Source of the DNA: Heligmosomoides polygyrus polygyrus
Taxonomy: Eukaryota > Nematoda > Chromadorea > Rhabditida > Heligmosomidae
Length of the DNA stretch: 64,000 bases
Direction of reading: 5' to 3'
NCBI GenBank assembly: GCA_947396885.1
Contig: OX377202.1
Span: forward strand, 17,112,001-17,176,000
Part shown: piece by piece, positions 1 to 11,213 of the stretch
How positions within the stretch are numbered: position 1 is the stretch's first letter
How the letters are laid out: each line of letters starts with the position of its first letter
Made by a program: the position numbers and the translations under genes
Notes under the pieces: generated by a model
Databases searched by the model: none
Seen by the model: only the letters and a program-made list of their open reading frames with translations
Told to the model about the DNA's origin: nothing

Positions 1-1062
1 CCAGTGTCTCAGGCGTAGGTCTGAATGACGGAAATGGATCGTACTGCGAGAATCTCCATCCTTAAAGAAGTTTAAAATCATGTTTCGTTTTTGCTGAGTC
101 CTTGAACCCAAAGACCTACGGGCCCTCGAAATTGGGGGTACAGTACTGCACCGTCAGCCGTACCCACCATAACCTATCATTTGCGGCTGAAATTTAGAAA
201 AAAAAATGTCTAATTCGTGATCAGCATCCCAAATAACCCCCCCTTGGTCGAGGTTTGTCCGAAAAATTTTTTTCGACCTCTCCTCCAGTCGTGAAAGTAG
301 TGTCGTGAAAGTCGTGCCTTATGGCAGCCTAAATCAGTTTACCTCCTACACATCTACACATTTATCTCACTCTAAATTGTCAAATAAAGATTTCCGTGAG
401 CTGTGCTTCACTCAGTTTCTCAGTTTCTGAATTATACAGCGTATTGTGTTTCTCAGCGAATGTTAAACAATTACCTTACAAGAGGTACGAGTTACAGTAG
501 GTACGCGTGACTAGGGCTGTCGAGGTCATAATCACCGACTTCGCCAAACATTGCCCAGGGAGGTTATCTGGGGTGCTGATCACGAATCTGACATCCGTTT
601 TCCGTATTATCCTGAAGTATGTTAAATTACAGTAGGTAATGGTGATTAAGGGTTAGGTCATGGTCACCGTTTTTGCCCAAACTTCGCATTGAGTACGAAT
701 TTGATCCTCATTTGACAATTTAGAGTGAAATGAATATGTAGGAGAAGTGTAGGAAGCAAATTGGTAAAGGAGGCGACAATCATGAAAAATGCAAAAATGC
801 TGTGTAGCACGGGTGTCGAACACCTGACCTAGCACCTGCCAAGTAGCTCCGTACCCCGCTCAGCCACCGACTCGCTCGCACCAGACGCTTTCTGCCGCGC
901 CCCATAGCGGCGCGCACGCCCGTCAGCACGAGGGCCCGTAGCTCTTTTGATTCAAGGACTCAGCAAAAGCGAAACATGTTTTTCTACTATATGAAGGATG
1001 GAGAATCTCGCAGTGCTATCCATTTGGCCCGTTTAGACCTACGCCTGAGACCCTTCCCTGGT
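1..1062. repeat. Composite foldback element with tRNA-like core, family FB-A
   Basis: The two ends are inverted copies of each other. The left end (from base 1) reads into GTCTCAGGCGTAGGTCTGAA and the right end (to 1062) carries its complement, followed by the terminus ACCAGGGAAGGG. The right arm also holds, on the minus strand, a tRNA-like stretch near 780-880 with a B-box-like GGTGTTCGACACC and an A-box-like TGGCTGAGCGGGG. The left arm starts at the window edge, so its true end is unseen. Related copies lie at 11214-12006 and 33163-34188. I recognise no protein inside. Confidence 0.65.
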
Positions 1063-1069
1063 CACTATA

Positions 1070-1245
1070 GTTGAGCTCGAATAGCCATTCGAACGATCTT
1101 TTTCGAATAGCCATTCGAACGATCTTTTATTCGAAATAGAATATTCAGAAAGTCTCGTTTTTAATAAATTCGAATTTGAATATTCGAATTTTGTGAGCAC
1201 TCGAAACCATTCGAATATTCGAAAAAATCGAGAGTACAACTATAA
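1070..1245. repeat. AT-rich TTCGAA-motif repeat cluster
   Basis: Dense repetition of ATTCGAA/TTCGAAT motifs, including a direct duplication of about 27 bp near 1077-1126 built on AGCCATTCGAACGATC. It is partly self-complementary. No coding potential is apparent. Confidence 0.55.
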
Positions 1246-2245
1246 TCCTCGGACATTAGCGGATCATCTTTGTAGACTCAAAGGTATGGGCATCTCCACT
1301 AGTTGACAGAAGCAGACCATACCGTATGTTACAGGTTACAATCAATTGCAACAAATGGAGGCCCGCATCTCTTCTATAGGTTATACATATGTTTAGATTT
1401 AATGCGAATAGGTAAAAAGTGAATTAGCACAAAAAAAACGAAAGGATAGAATTTGAACGCGAAAACATGAAAAAGTCGAAGATTTTAAAATTAAACGGAC
1501 ACGAAGAGGAAAGGACTTCAAAGCAAACAGAGAAAGGCGAAAAAGTATGGGCAAGAAAAAGAATGGAAAGACAATGAAAAACTCACCTGGAATTTGTAAG
1601 ATTCGTGATGAACGTCATTTCTTCAATATGTTTACAAGATCACTTGCTTTGCTTGCTGTCTCTAAACTATAAATCATCAGAGATACAATAAATATAAATT
1701 AATAACAATAAATCATTGAAGAAACAGAGTAAGAAGATTGCAACGAGTCAACGTGTGATCTGCATTGTGAGGCGGGACCATGGCAGTCAATTAGAGCACC
1801 GACGGAACGCGTCGCCTCTGGGTGTAGCAACAGTTCGATACGGTCGAGGCTGAGGTGCGATCGCAGAACACCTGAGCTATCAGAGCAGGCAACTCTGGGA
1901 TGCGGTCCATCAAAGATATCAGTGTGAAGATTCTCTCGACCCCGGTCGCATTGAACGGTCACGTCACATAGAGGGCACCTGCGGTCGGTGCTTTGATTGG
2001 CTGGCGCATTTCACCTCCTCATGCAGGCCACATTGACGACTTTTAGCAAGAGATCGGTGTTGATCGGGCCCTTTTTAGAATGCTCTACGCATTCTAGTTC
2101 TTAAGGATTTCGAAGACGAAATTCAGGTGCGTACTTGGCTCATACAATGGAAGAGAACAGTAACTTACCTTTCCAAGACGTCTACAGATGCATCCGAAGG
2201 AAGAGCTTATCGTTAGTTAATTTTCTTAAAATATATATATATATA
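1246..2245. other. Unassigned intergenic sequence
   Basis: No gene or repeat recognised. An 87-residue open frame on the minus strand (1699-1962) has no recognisable domain, and no flanking splice sites make it convincing. A short motif, AGGCCACATTGACGACT at about 2025, recurs with one change at about 54545, so part of this stretch may be an old repeat. Confidence 0.3.
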
Positions 2246-2400
2246 AAGGATAAAACGTAAATCACGGCATTGATTAATCGTATTCGTGATGCGCCACGCA
2301 TTCTACTTCTACAGGATATCGAGAAGTGAACTTGCATGCGTTTTTGGAGTGGACAGCCAGTTAGTGTTTTATCCATTTTCAGCAGGTCAGTTACCAATGT
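2246..2400 (-). repeat. tRNA-derived SINE, degenerate fragment
   Basis: Retains the SINE 3' region (GCGCCACGCATTCTACTTCT) in reverse orientation and then diverges. The tRNA-like head is lost. Confidence 0.6.
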
Positions 2401-2469
2401 ACCGAAACAGGAATGAAGAAAGATTCCGCACTTCCTTCGAAAGTGCCTATACACGTCATTATTGAAAAT

Positions 2470-2765
2470 CTAAAGGATAAAAGGATAAAGGATGGTGTTA
2501 GTCAATCCCTTTTGGGATGCGCCACGCATTTTACTTCTACGGGATGTCGTAGAGGCGATCTGAATGCGAATTTGGCCATACAATGACTTGCGGTGGCCAG
2601 CCGATGAACAAGTCAGCCCTATATCCTTCACAGCAATCTGGCACCAATTCAACGACCCCGGAGAGATGGACGGCTTCGTCGGCCTGGGCGGGAAAATACC
2701 AGGAACCTGGTATCGGGTGCATGTGATAGTCGGCGCCTCTTCCGACTGTGCTATACGCGCCCCCT
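2470..2765 (-). repeat. tRNA-derived SINE, near full length
   Basis: Full-length reverse copy: the A/T-rich tail with GGATAAAGGAT is at the low-coordinate end, and the tRNA-like head, ending in GCGCC, is near 2760. It faces the plus-strand copy at 2871-3130 head to head. Confidence 0.85.
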
Positions 2766-2870
2766 TCTGAAATTTACCCTTCAAAATTAAAGACATAAAA
2801 AATATCAATTCAATATAAAATTGAGAGATATAGGAATCTCCAGATTGCTCTGACCATGAGATACACATCC

Positions 2871-3130
2871 GTGCGCTAGTAGCGTAGTCGGAGGAGGTAC
2901 CGACTGTCGCGTACACCCGATACGAGGTTCGTGGTTCGGATCCCTCCCCGGTTGGTGAATTGGTGCCTGACTCTCCGAGAAGGATAAAGCACTGACTTGT
3001 TCATCGTCTGGCCACCGCAGGTCATTGGATGCCTAAATAGTCATTCAAATCGCGCCTACGGTACCGCGTAGAAGTAGAATGCGTGGCTCATCACAAGAGG
3101 GATTGAGTAACGCCGTCTTTTATCCTTGTC
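2871..3130 (+). repeat. tRNA-derived SINE
   Basis: Head with TAGCGTAGTCGGAGGAGG (A box) and GGTTCGGATCC (B box), then the family body, ending at CGCCGTCTTTTATCCTTG. About 25 bp of the central body is missing compared with other copies. Confidence 0.85.
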
Positions 3131-3417
3131 CTCTATACGCTCCTTGCTTCCATGTAGAATCGTGGAAGCTGTTTGTGCACGTATTCAATATAACCAGTTA
3201 TCTGCTAGAATGTCCTGTCAGTATGTTGCACTTTCCCTGTATTCCCGCACTTGCCTGAACACATATTAAAACAACTCTATCAGTAGGTTCTCAGGACGCG
3301 ATTAGAACCATAAATCGGTTCTTGATATAGACGGTTTTGGAGCTCTTCCCAACTGCGCTACCTGTGTCCTGTGCAAATTGTAAAAGGTAAAGGATTAGAG
3401 TCCATTTTTCAAGAGAA

Positions 3418-3625
3418 TACCAGGACGCCTACCAACGCGTTGGTCGGACTTCTTCGTGAAACCCTGAACGAAGGCGCCATAATATGACGCTCTTCGTGTA
3501 CATCGAGCGAGGAGGATCCGTTGGATCATTCTGGCACGAGACAGGGTAGAATGGAAACACTGCTGGCGTCCGCTCGAGCAACTCGAAGATGAACGAGACG
3601 ACAGGCGGCACAGGTAAAAGCCTAG
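3418..3625 (+). mobile_element. RTE-type LINE 3' fragment
   Basis: Translation in mixed frames gives pieces typical of the C-terminal end of RTE-clade reverse transcriptase ORFs: RWSDFFVK, YDALRVHRA, ARDRVEWKHCWRPLEQLEDE. The frame is broken, so this is a dead fragment. Recognition rests on the conserved WxRPLE-type ending. Confidence 0.6.
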
Positions 3626-3654
3626 GAATCACCACGTTCTAGTACATGCATCTT

Positions 3655-3775
3655 ACTTCTACTGGATGTTATGAAGTCACAGGCCTACACTCAGCGCTTG
3701 ATAGCGCTTCCGTAGGAGGCGCCTGCTATCGCATTCACTCCGATTTAGGGTTCATGGTTCTTGTCCCACTCCAGC
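3655..3775 (+). repeat. SINE head fragment, degenerate
   Basis: Contains TAGCGCTTCCGTAGGAGGCG and a GGTTCATGGTTC-like B-box region resembling the tRNA-like head of the SINE family. The body is absent. Confidence 0.4.
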
Positions 3776-4229
3776 AAATCAATCCATCCAAATGTACGGG
3801 CTCTGCGAATTGATATTTGTCTAGTAAAAAAAAAACAAAAAAAAACAAAAAAATAAAACACCGATCTATCCAGAGGCTGGGCACCGTAACACATTGCATA
3901 GTCTGCTAAAAAGGCACTGAGTCTGCCTTGATGATACCCCGTAGAGGTAAGACGCATGACTCATTCCTAAGCTGTCCATCATGCTCAATTCTACAAACCT
4001 ATATAGTGACCTGTGGTGACGAGCACGGAGTGGACTCAGTGTTAGTTTTTGCCAACGCCGGAATGTCTTACGAATTCAATGAATCCTGCAACGAGGAGAG
4101 ATTCACCTGGGTGCAAACGAACCAACGATCGATTTGGGATGCCACGTGAAATCAGGTTCAGTACCACCTGAGCCACCTTTCTTTCTTCTTCCTTCCAAAG
4201 CGACCCGTCTCCTTCTTGACGATATAAAA
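3776..4229. other. Unassigned sequence with A-rich tract
   Basis: Holds a poly-A/AAAAAC tract at about 3826-3858. The short open frames have no recognisable product. Confidence 0.3.
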
Positions 4230-4525
4230 TTACAAAGAATGGTGTTACTAAATCCTTTAGGGATGCGCTACGCATTCTACTTATAGAGGAAAAAGTGCAG
4301 GCAGTTTGAGGCGTATTTGACCTATGTATACAGTGACTTGCGATGGATAGCTGATGAGCAAATCTGCGCTTTATCCCCCCCCCCCAGACAAGCCTGGTAC
4401 CAATTCACCGATACTGGAGGGATAGGAGGCTTCGTTGCCCTGAGCGAGAAATCTGAACCAAGAATGTGGTCTCGGGTGCACACGACAACCACCACCTCTT
4501 CCGAATGAGCTACAAGCGCCTTTCT
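4230..4525 (-). repeat. tRNA-derived SINE
   Basis: Reverse copy, diverged, with a C9 run inside the body where other copies read CCTTCCCAGA. The head near 4500-4525 is still recognisable. Confidence 0.75.
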
Positions 4526-4667
4526 AAAATTATACTGAAGAAATAAACTTCTCCAACGCTAACACCCATTCCTTGCAGCTGCTGGGTAGCTCTTTTATCA
4601 GCAGAGGTCAATTCTTTCGGAGATGATTCTATTCTATTTCTCTTTCTTTGGACATTTCTATTTATTG

Positions 4668-4838
4668 CGGTGGATAGCTGTTGAACAAATCAGCACTTTA
4701 TCCTTCCCAGACAAGTCTGGTACCAATTAACCGATACCGGACTTCGTTGGCCTGAACGAGAAATTTGAACCATGAATCTGGTCTCGAGTGCACACGACAA
4801 CTAGCACCTCTTCCGACTGCGCAACAAGCGCATTCCTA
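4668..4838 (-). repeat. tRNA-derived SINE, 3'-truncated copy
   Basis: Head and upper body only, starting at GCGGTGGATAGCTG. It is similar to the neighbouring copy at 4230-4525, so the pair may be an old local duplication. Confidence 0.7.
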
Positions 4839-4971
4839 AAATTATAAGCCAAGCTCTCCGTCCGTTTACATTCCTATGCATCCATTCCTCCAGCAAGCTA
4901 AGAGCATCACTGCCCGATGAATCTGAATTCATTATTTCGAGCGACGCCAACTGTGGCATTTTCCTTCATCA

Positions 4972-5398
4972 CTACTTTCCATCAAAGCAGAAGCATTCCT
5001 TAACATCTCTTACATTCCGAACGGTTGACACAGTAGCTCGAACACTGATGACACGGCAAACACGGCCAGAAAACGTCTCTTCTCCGACAAACTCTGTACA
5101 CACGGTTTGCCCCTTCGCATCCCTATCTCTGTGGCCTCTTGAGCAGTTCCAAGCTCCGTTTACACACGTACAAAACCAGTTGAAAACCTCATGTACCTGG
5201 TGCGTCGGAAGCAAGCGATGTGATGTTTTCGTGGTCGAATGAAGTGAAGGTGGCGGTGGCTAAGTCAAGCACGGCCTCCTCGTGCTTTCCGTCAAAGCGC
5301 TCACGCAAATATTTTGTTGTGACTCGACCGACTTCGTAGCCGATCCGCTCCCACCAAAAGTTCTTCGTCAAACACTCACATGCACACACTGCAGACAC
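4972..5398 (-). pseudogene. Candidate Cys-containing coding segment with a frame switch, not recognised
   Basis: On the minus strand one open frame (5398 down to 5189) begins at an ATG and reads MSAVCACECLTKNFWWERIG. Before its stop, an overlapping frame (5214 down to 4972) continues with WFCTCVNGAWNCSRGHR and ends ECFCFDGK-stop. The CxCxNGxWxC pattern resembles small disulphide-rich extracellular modules, but I cannot name a family. The two frames abut around 5190-5214 without a usable intron, so this could be a frameshifted gene, two exons with a splice I cannot see, or chance. No signal peptide is evident. Confidence 0.3.
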
Positions 5399-5639
5399 TC
5401 AGCGGCTGACTGACATCCGGCAAAAACAGTGGGGCCAAACCGCGTGCTGGGGGTGTTGCATGAATGCAGATGAGTGCAGCTCATGTTTGTAAAATACATG
5501 GTGAACCCAAAAATGTTTTCAGCTAAATACTTTCAGCCAAAAGGTTCAAGTGCCTAACAGCCGCACTATTCAGAAGTGTTTAAAACGATGTTAACAACAA
5601 TGCCGAGGTTCCAAAAAGTATCGTAAAAGTCTTCAGCCT

Positions 5640-6578
5640 TTATGTTCAAAGCGTCGTAACTTTTTTGCAAGAGAGAAATCAATAATCACGCTTGTTTTGA
5701 GTTTTTGCATAAGCCTAGAGCAGAAATAGAAGATATGTAGAGAATTTTAGAAGAACGTTTAAAGATGAATAAGAAAGGCGATATCGTGGATCCTGTAAAA
5801 GACAAAAGAAGTTCGAGAAATTACGTTTTTTACTTTTCTCTTTTTCACTTTTGCCGAAAATAAGTAATTTCTCAAACTTATTTTGTCTTTTTTCAGGCTT
5901 TGAAGGAGGTGGATACGCCGAAACGTAAGCCGATACAGTTCTGTTCGGTTAAGCAGCGCCGATGCTGTAAGGCGTAGCATCGTTACCTGTAAAGTAGAAG
6001 GTGCGCGTTCGGGTCCCATCTGGTGCAAGAGTTTTGATTGTGACTAGACTTCTTTCTTACAATAATCATGCCTTTGTAGTGATTCCCTAAATGATCAGGA
6101 GATTCAATTTCGCATCGTTTGCCTAAAAAATTCGTGCAAAAATGAAACTCTCTGAGCATATCGAAGATCACCTCAAAAGGTATGATTTTTCGCATAACAA
6201 GCAGTGCTTGAACTCCTATGCGGCACAATTTCAACCTCATATGTTCTGATTTTCAAAATTTCTATTTCAATGACAGCAAAGTCTTCGCAGGCGATCGATG
6301 ATGTCAGAGAACGCAATATCCTGTGCTTGAACAGACATAACTCGAAGAGTTCTTGAAGTCCTAGGGATACTTAGAGCGAATTGGAAAACAGAGAAAAGCC
6401 GATTCTTATGTCTGATGGCCAGCATTACAAATGTTTGCAGCGTTTGTGTAGAAAGCTTCATAACTTTTTTAAAAGAAAAAAAATCAAGAATCATGCTTTT
6501 TGCAATAACATACTAAATGGTCAGGGATTCAATTTTGCATAGCTTGCCAAAAATGTGAAAAAAACAAAATTGAAACTT
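5640..6578. repeat. Imperfect direct repeats
   Basis: About 85 bp around 6065-6150 recurs at 6492-6578 (shared ATCATGC...GGTCAGG..ATTCAATTT...GCCTAAAAAA-type order). The stretch around 5650-5710 recurs near 6430-6500 (CATAACTTTTTT...AATCA). They flank the tRNA-like segment at 5925-6045. Confidence 0.4.
5925..6045 (+). repeat. tRNA-like repeat, family T2
   Basis: Carries AGGTGCGCGTTCGGGTCCC and then GGTGCAAGAGTTTTGA, a T-arm/B-box-like core shared with 32555-32680 and 62500-62600. No matching 5' acceptor strand is present, so it is not a working tRNA gene. Confidence 0.5.
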
Positions 6579-6589
6579 ACATTATATAA

Positions 6590-7635
6590 TAAGTGGTCCC
6601 ATAAGTCTCCGCCGTTTTTTTCAACGATTCACTGAAGATTTCGCCGGCGGTCTCTTGCATAGCGCTGCATAGCGTTCGAAAGAAAGTGATTTGCTCTATC
6701 AGACCATGTATTGCATTTCTTTTTTTATCATGAATTTTGTCAATTTTTAGGTCGTTGAAGTGAAAAGTGAAAAAGTGGAAAAGTAGCCATTTGCGCACTT
6801 GTTCTCTCCGCTTAGGTTTGTAATTTTTGCGCAGTTTTTATAGCATTTAGAAGACAATGTTTTGTACTACAAGATTTTGTGTTGGTCCTATTTTCTCACT
6901 TGCCCGTTACTGATTTTTAAGCCATCAAATTGGGAATTCCGACTTTTCCGTGCGAATTTTTACCAAAACTCCAGTTCTGCGGTTGGACTTTTTTGCTTGG
7001 TGTCATATGTCGTTTGGAAGAGGATGTCTTGCTCAGTAAGAATTTGTGTCGCGTTTATTGGCTCACGCTGATTTCTGTCGAATATCAACAACTGAAGAAG
7101 GAGAAGGAGTTGTTGGTGAAGACGATTTTTCTCTTTTTGGCACTTTGTTGAAATTCAAAAGAAATCAATAAACGCGACACATATTCTAATAGAGCAAGAC
7201 ATTCTCTTTCGAACGACATATAACGCCAATCCAAAAAGTCCAACCACACAGCAGGAGCTGTCGGCAAAAATAACCATCCTCCTTCGGACGTCCCAATTTG
7301 ATGACCTAAAAATCAATAAAGGACAAATGAGCAAATAGCACTAACACATATTCTTGTACTACAGAACATTGCCTCCCAAATGCTCAAAAGAACTGCGCAA
7401 AAAATTACAAACCTAAGCGGAGAAAACAAGTGCGCCAATGGCTACTTTTTCACTTTTTCACTTTTCACTTCAACGACCTAAAAATTGTCAAAATTCGTGA
7501 TGAAAAAAGAAATGCAATACAAGCTCTGATAGAGCAAATCATTCTCTTTCGAAATATGCAGCGCTATGAAGAGACCGCCGGCGAAATCTGCAGTGAATCG
7601 TTGAAAAAAACGGCGGGGACTTATGGGACAACCTA
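6590..7635. mobile_element. Large foldback element with mariner-like termini
   Basis: Two inverted arms of about 480 bp meet near 7110. The right end reads, in reverse, TAGGTTGTCCCATAAGTCCC, and the left end is the diverged equivalent TAAGTGGTCCCATAAGTCTC. Both are followed by CCGCCGTTTTTTTCAACGAT. The TA-flanked TAGGTTG terminus matches the style of the mariner ends elsewhere in the window, suggesting a non-autonomous mariner-related foldback. No transposase frame is recognisable. Confidence 0.7.
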
Positions 7636-7676
7636 ATATTTGATTATATTTATCATACCATTTTTTATCATACCAT

Positions 7677-7972
7677 GGGGGTGTGGCGCAGTCGGAGGTG
7701 GCGCCGACGATCGCGTGCAACCGATACCAGGTTCCTGGTTCAGATTTTTCGCCCAGGCCAACCAAGCCTTCCATCGGTGGGTCGGTGAATTGGTACCAGA
7801 CTTGTCTGGGAAGGATAAAGCTCTGACTTGTTCATCGGCTGGCCACCGCAAGTCATTGTATGGCCAAATACGCATTCATATCGCCTCCACGACATCCCGT
7901 AGAAGTAGAATGCGCTAGAGCATCCCAAAAAGGATTAAGTAACGCCGTCCTTTATCCTTTATCCCTTATCAG
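7677..7972 (+). repeat. tRNA-derived SINE, full length
   Basis: Well-preserved copy starting GTGTGGCGCAGTCGGAGG and ending in two CCTTTAT units plus a variant. It sits directly downstream of the foldback at 6590-7635. Confidence 0.88.
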
Positions 7973-8580
7973 ATGCTTGGTTTTACGTAGTTGCTATCTT
8001 TCTAGTTCACTTACATATTTATGGCTAGTTTCCTAATTGCCCTTCTTTCGTTTGTTTAGTGCTTGAGAGACCGTTCTTGTATGAGTGATTAGTCTGAGTG
8101 TGCTTACAACTCTTCTGTTGTTTCCACAGCAGCCATAAGGTATGAGATTTGTTGGAGTTGACGAACCTACTACGTTGGCATCCGGAGCCGATCCCACGAC
8201 TCGCAGTGTTGGCGAATCACTACTCTTCTTCAAATTCTCATTCTTCCTCGGCCACCCACCCCCACCCTCTTCAATCCCATTCATTTTCTTCTAGTACACT
8301 TTTCATAGAATTTGCTGTTTTTTCTTTAATTCGCAGTTTCGCCCTTACTTCTTTGTAGAAATATTGTAATCAGTTAACTAATTTCAGTCTGTGTCGCAGA
8401 TGGCTTTTAACTTCTTGCTGCCCACATTGTGTATTCTACGATTTACCGTGCTCATGTTGTGTGTTTTTTCTATATTGTGCAAATAAATAATTAAATAAAT
8501 ATTGAAGATCGATTTAAGAGGCATCATTTTTTGTATAACCAGCAGTACCTACAATTTTATGGGATACATATTCGACTTCA
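7973..8580. other. Unassigned intergenic sequence
   Basis: No gene or repeat recognised in either strand; AT-rich with short frames only. Confidence 0.3.
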
Positions 8581-8878
8581 AGGGCGCGTGGAGCGAAGTC
8601 GGGGGATGCGCCGGCTATCGCCTGCACCCGATACCAGGTCCTGGTTCGGATTTCCCGCCCAGGCCAACCAAGCCTTCCATCCTTCCGAGGTCGGTGAATT
8701 GGTACCAGACTTGTCTGGGAAGGGTAAAGCGCTGACTTGTTCATCGGCTAGCCAGCGCAAGTCATTGTATGGCAAAATACGCATTCAACTTGCCTCAACG
8801 ACATCTTGTAGAAATAGAATGCGTGGCGCATCCCAGAAGGGATTAAATAGCGCCGCTCTTTATCCTTTATCCTTTATG
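8581..8878 (+). repeat. tRNA-derived SINE, full length
   Basis: Complete head, body and CCTTTATCCTTTAT tail. The A-box region is altered (GAGCGAAGTCGGGGG). Confidence 0.88.
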
Positions 8879-9084
8879 TTGTCTTCTTCAGGTAGTCTAG
8901 CTTCTCACGGTCTTAACTTGGAAATTGGGGTCTTATCTTAGAGAAAAAAGTGGATTCTTGCTAAATGCAGCTTCTAAACGTAATAGCTTTAATGCGGTCC
9001 TTCGTGTTCGTTGTTTTTAGCGAAAATTGATCAGGGATCGGATTGCCGATTCAGAAGTGCACTGGCCACCTCAACCCGTAGTCG

Positions 9085-9180
9085 TATAGATATTTAGAAA
9101 GTATAAGCCAACTACGCATTTAAATTGCCTACAAAGATCCAATAGAAGTAGAGTGCGTTGCGCATATCACTTATGGGTTG
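9085..9180 (+). repeat. SINE 3' fragment
   Basis: Degenerate body end: CCAACTACGCATTTAAATTG, then AGAAGTAGAGTGCGTTGCGC. Confidence 0.55.
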
Positions 9181-9639
9181 ATTTTATTTATCCGCAATCC
9201 CCTATTATGTCGACGATGAAGTAGACCGATGACCAGAGAGCTCATCACCCGGCGAGAGTGGCCTGCGACAAGCGTCCTACTTGAGAATTCTATTCTGAAC
9301 CCGAAACGTTGCCGGGGAACGCGTTGACACCGAGCAGTTGGTGTCTCATGGATCACATGGGATTAGCTCGACAGCTTTCTTGCTCCTTATGACTAAGAGC
9401 TGTTGTTCTGTACATTTTCTTACATTTGCACAGGTTTTTATTCCTCTTTACTTTTATTATCTTTTGTCTATCATCCGACTTTGGATTGCCTTTAAGCGAT
9501 TTGTCTAATAACAGTTTGTCGAAGAGTAAATCCTGTTAAGAGTACGGCGAATTGTGGGTGTAACTCTATAATGTACTTCCAGTATTATGCGATATTTCCA
9601 ACTGTTTAAGCGTCGGCTATGCTTCATGGCTATGCTTTT
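9181..9639. other. Unassigned intergenic sequence
   Basis: Nothing recognised. This is the stretch where the 5' terminal repeat of the following mariner copy should lie, and it is absent. Confidence 0.3.
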
Positions 9640-10482
9640 GGTTTCGTGCTTGTCGTATTTGTATTTTTGTATGCTACTTACTGAAGCCCATCTGAGAAGT
9701 TACCACTTCCGCCCTTTCCAGAAGCATGCCAAAAACCTCAGCCTGTCTCATGCCGAAACCCCAGTCTGACGAGTCGACCTGTGTCGCGCAAATCTCCCCC
9801 AATTCCCAACCCCGAGCAGCCTGGATTCAATAGTCACGCAAGATGAGAAGTACGTCTTCTACCTTAACCCTGCCAAGCAACGAGTCTGGGTGAGGCCTGG
9901 TGACTTGTTACCGACCTTCGTTCGGCGAGTTGTTCACGGCGAGAAGCATCTTTGGAGCTTTTGGGTCTGCGCCCATGGATCGGCTTACCGGAAGCTGTTT
10001 CCCAAGAGCACTACGATGAACTCCAAGGCCATGGTGAACGAAATGGAGGAGATGGGCCGGCGACTCGCTCTTATTCATTCGCAGCGCTTCAATAAGGTTC
10101 TCCTCTTCGACAACGCCGCACCCCATCGGGAACAAGTAACCACGGATAAGCTTGGCCAGCTGGGCTACGTTCACATGCCTCACCCACCGTATTCGCTGGA
10201 CATCTCTCCATGCGACTACCACTACTACTTAAGCCTACAGGACTTCCTAGTCGGAAGGGACACAAGAACCCAAGCACTGCTTGACAACCATATCGAGCAG
10301 TTGATCAACACCAGGCCCAAGCAGATCTGGAAGGATGGGATCAGGAAGGTGGCTGAGCGATGGCAGCAAGGTCCTTGCTCTCAATGGCAAATACATTCCT
10401 CAGCATCGTTGAGTTGTAATTGAGTTATAGAGAGATAAAGATTTTTTCATTTTGTCTCATTACTTTTGCCCCCCCCCCTAAT
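9640..10482 (+). mobile_element. Mariner element, 5'-truncated and internally deleted, copy 1
   Basis: DD34D transposase catalytic domain in one frame from about 9770 to 10423: TQDEKY supplies the first Asp, LLFDNAAPHRE the second and SPCDYHYYLS the third, with 34 residues between the last two. A TGA at 9767-9769 interrupts the frame just before RVDLC, and the N-terminal helix-turn-helix part is missing. The 3' terminal repeat (TCATTACTTTTGCCCCCCCC) is present; the 5' one is not. The body is very similar to the copy at 17281-18178. Confidence 0.85.
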
Positions 10483-10483
10483 A

Positions 10484-11085
10484 TGACAGGATCCACTCTG
10501 CGAAGAATAGCATGAATTTTTTCACTTTAGAGAAAGCGAAATGTCCTCACTCGCTGCCTCCTTTAAGGAGTCTTCTCTTCAGTGCTTTCCTCAACCTTAC
10601 GAACAACCTTTGAGCAATTTTTTCTTCTCAGTCGTGTTCACCTTTGGTTAAGAACACCTCGTTCACACGCCCTCGTGAGCGTGGAAACAAAACACCGAAA
10701 AATGAAAGTGGTATAGGCTCTCAAAAGAGCTCAGTTGGCACTATAACAGAGGTGGAAAGTATCGCTGATGTATTATCATTATGGTGATAGAAAGCGATGA
10801 AGTAGGTGAGCGAGCGTAGGTCTGGTGTGTAGGAGCTCTCTTCAATTCAGAAGAAGTACGACGACATTTTGACGCTTTTTCTCCTTTTCGTGCTGACCGA
10901 CTATTTCAGTTCTTTCGAAATTGGTCACTGGGACCTGGATGATTATAGTGATCGAATGAAGCTAAACTGTTGCTTGCTTTTTCGTCGAAAATAGGGAGGG
11001 ACAGTCACGAAATGCGTTGCGGAGACGTGTGTTCGAGGACAGCTACAGCTGACTGATTTCGGCGGGATGTCTGATTAACACCATG
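10484..11085. other. Unassigned intergenic sequence
   Basis: No gene or repeat recognised. Confidence 0.3.
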
Positions 11086-11205
11086 ACGCCCATCAACGTG
11101 CGCGCTTCTTCGCGAGGACCCTAAACGACCGCCCTGACGTTCTTGTTAGTCCTCTCTAGGGAAACTCCCTGGCACGCGACATGGACGCGTTAGACACTGC
11201 CATTT
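11086..11205 (+). mobile_element. RTE-type LINE 3' fragment, short
   Basis: Reads ARFFARTLNDRPDVLVSP and then a degenerate W-containing stretch, resembling the C-terminal RWSDFF.KSLN.RYDALRVPR region of RTE ORFs. It is too short for a firm call. Confidence 0.4.
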
Positions 11206-11213
11206 CTCCTTAT

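Noticed and set aside
9890..10423. Active mariner transposase gene
   Set aside because: The DD34D triad is present, but the DNA-binding domain is deleted, the frame starts without an ATG after a stop codon, and the 5' terminal repeat is missing.
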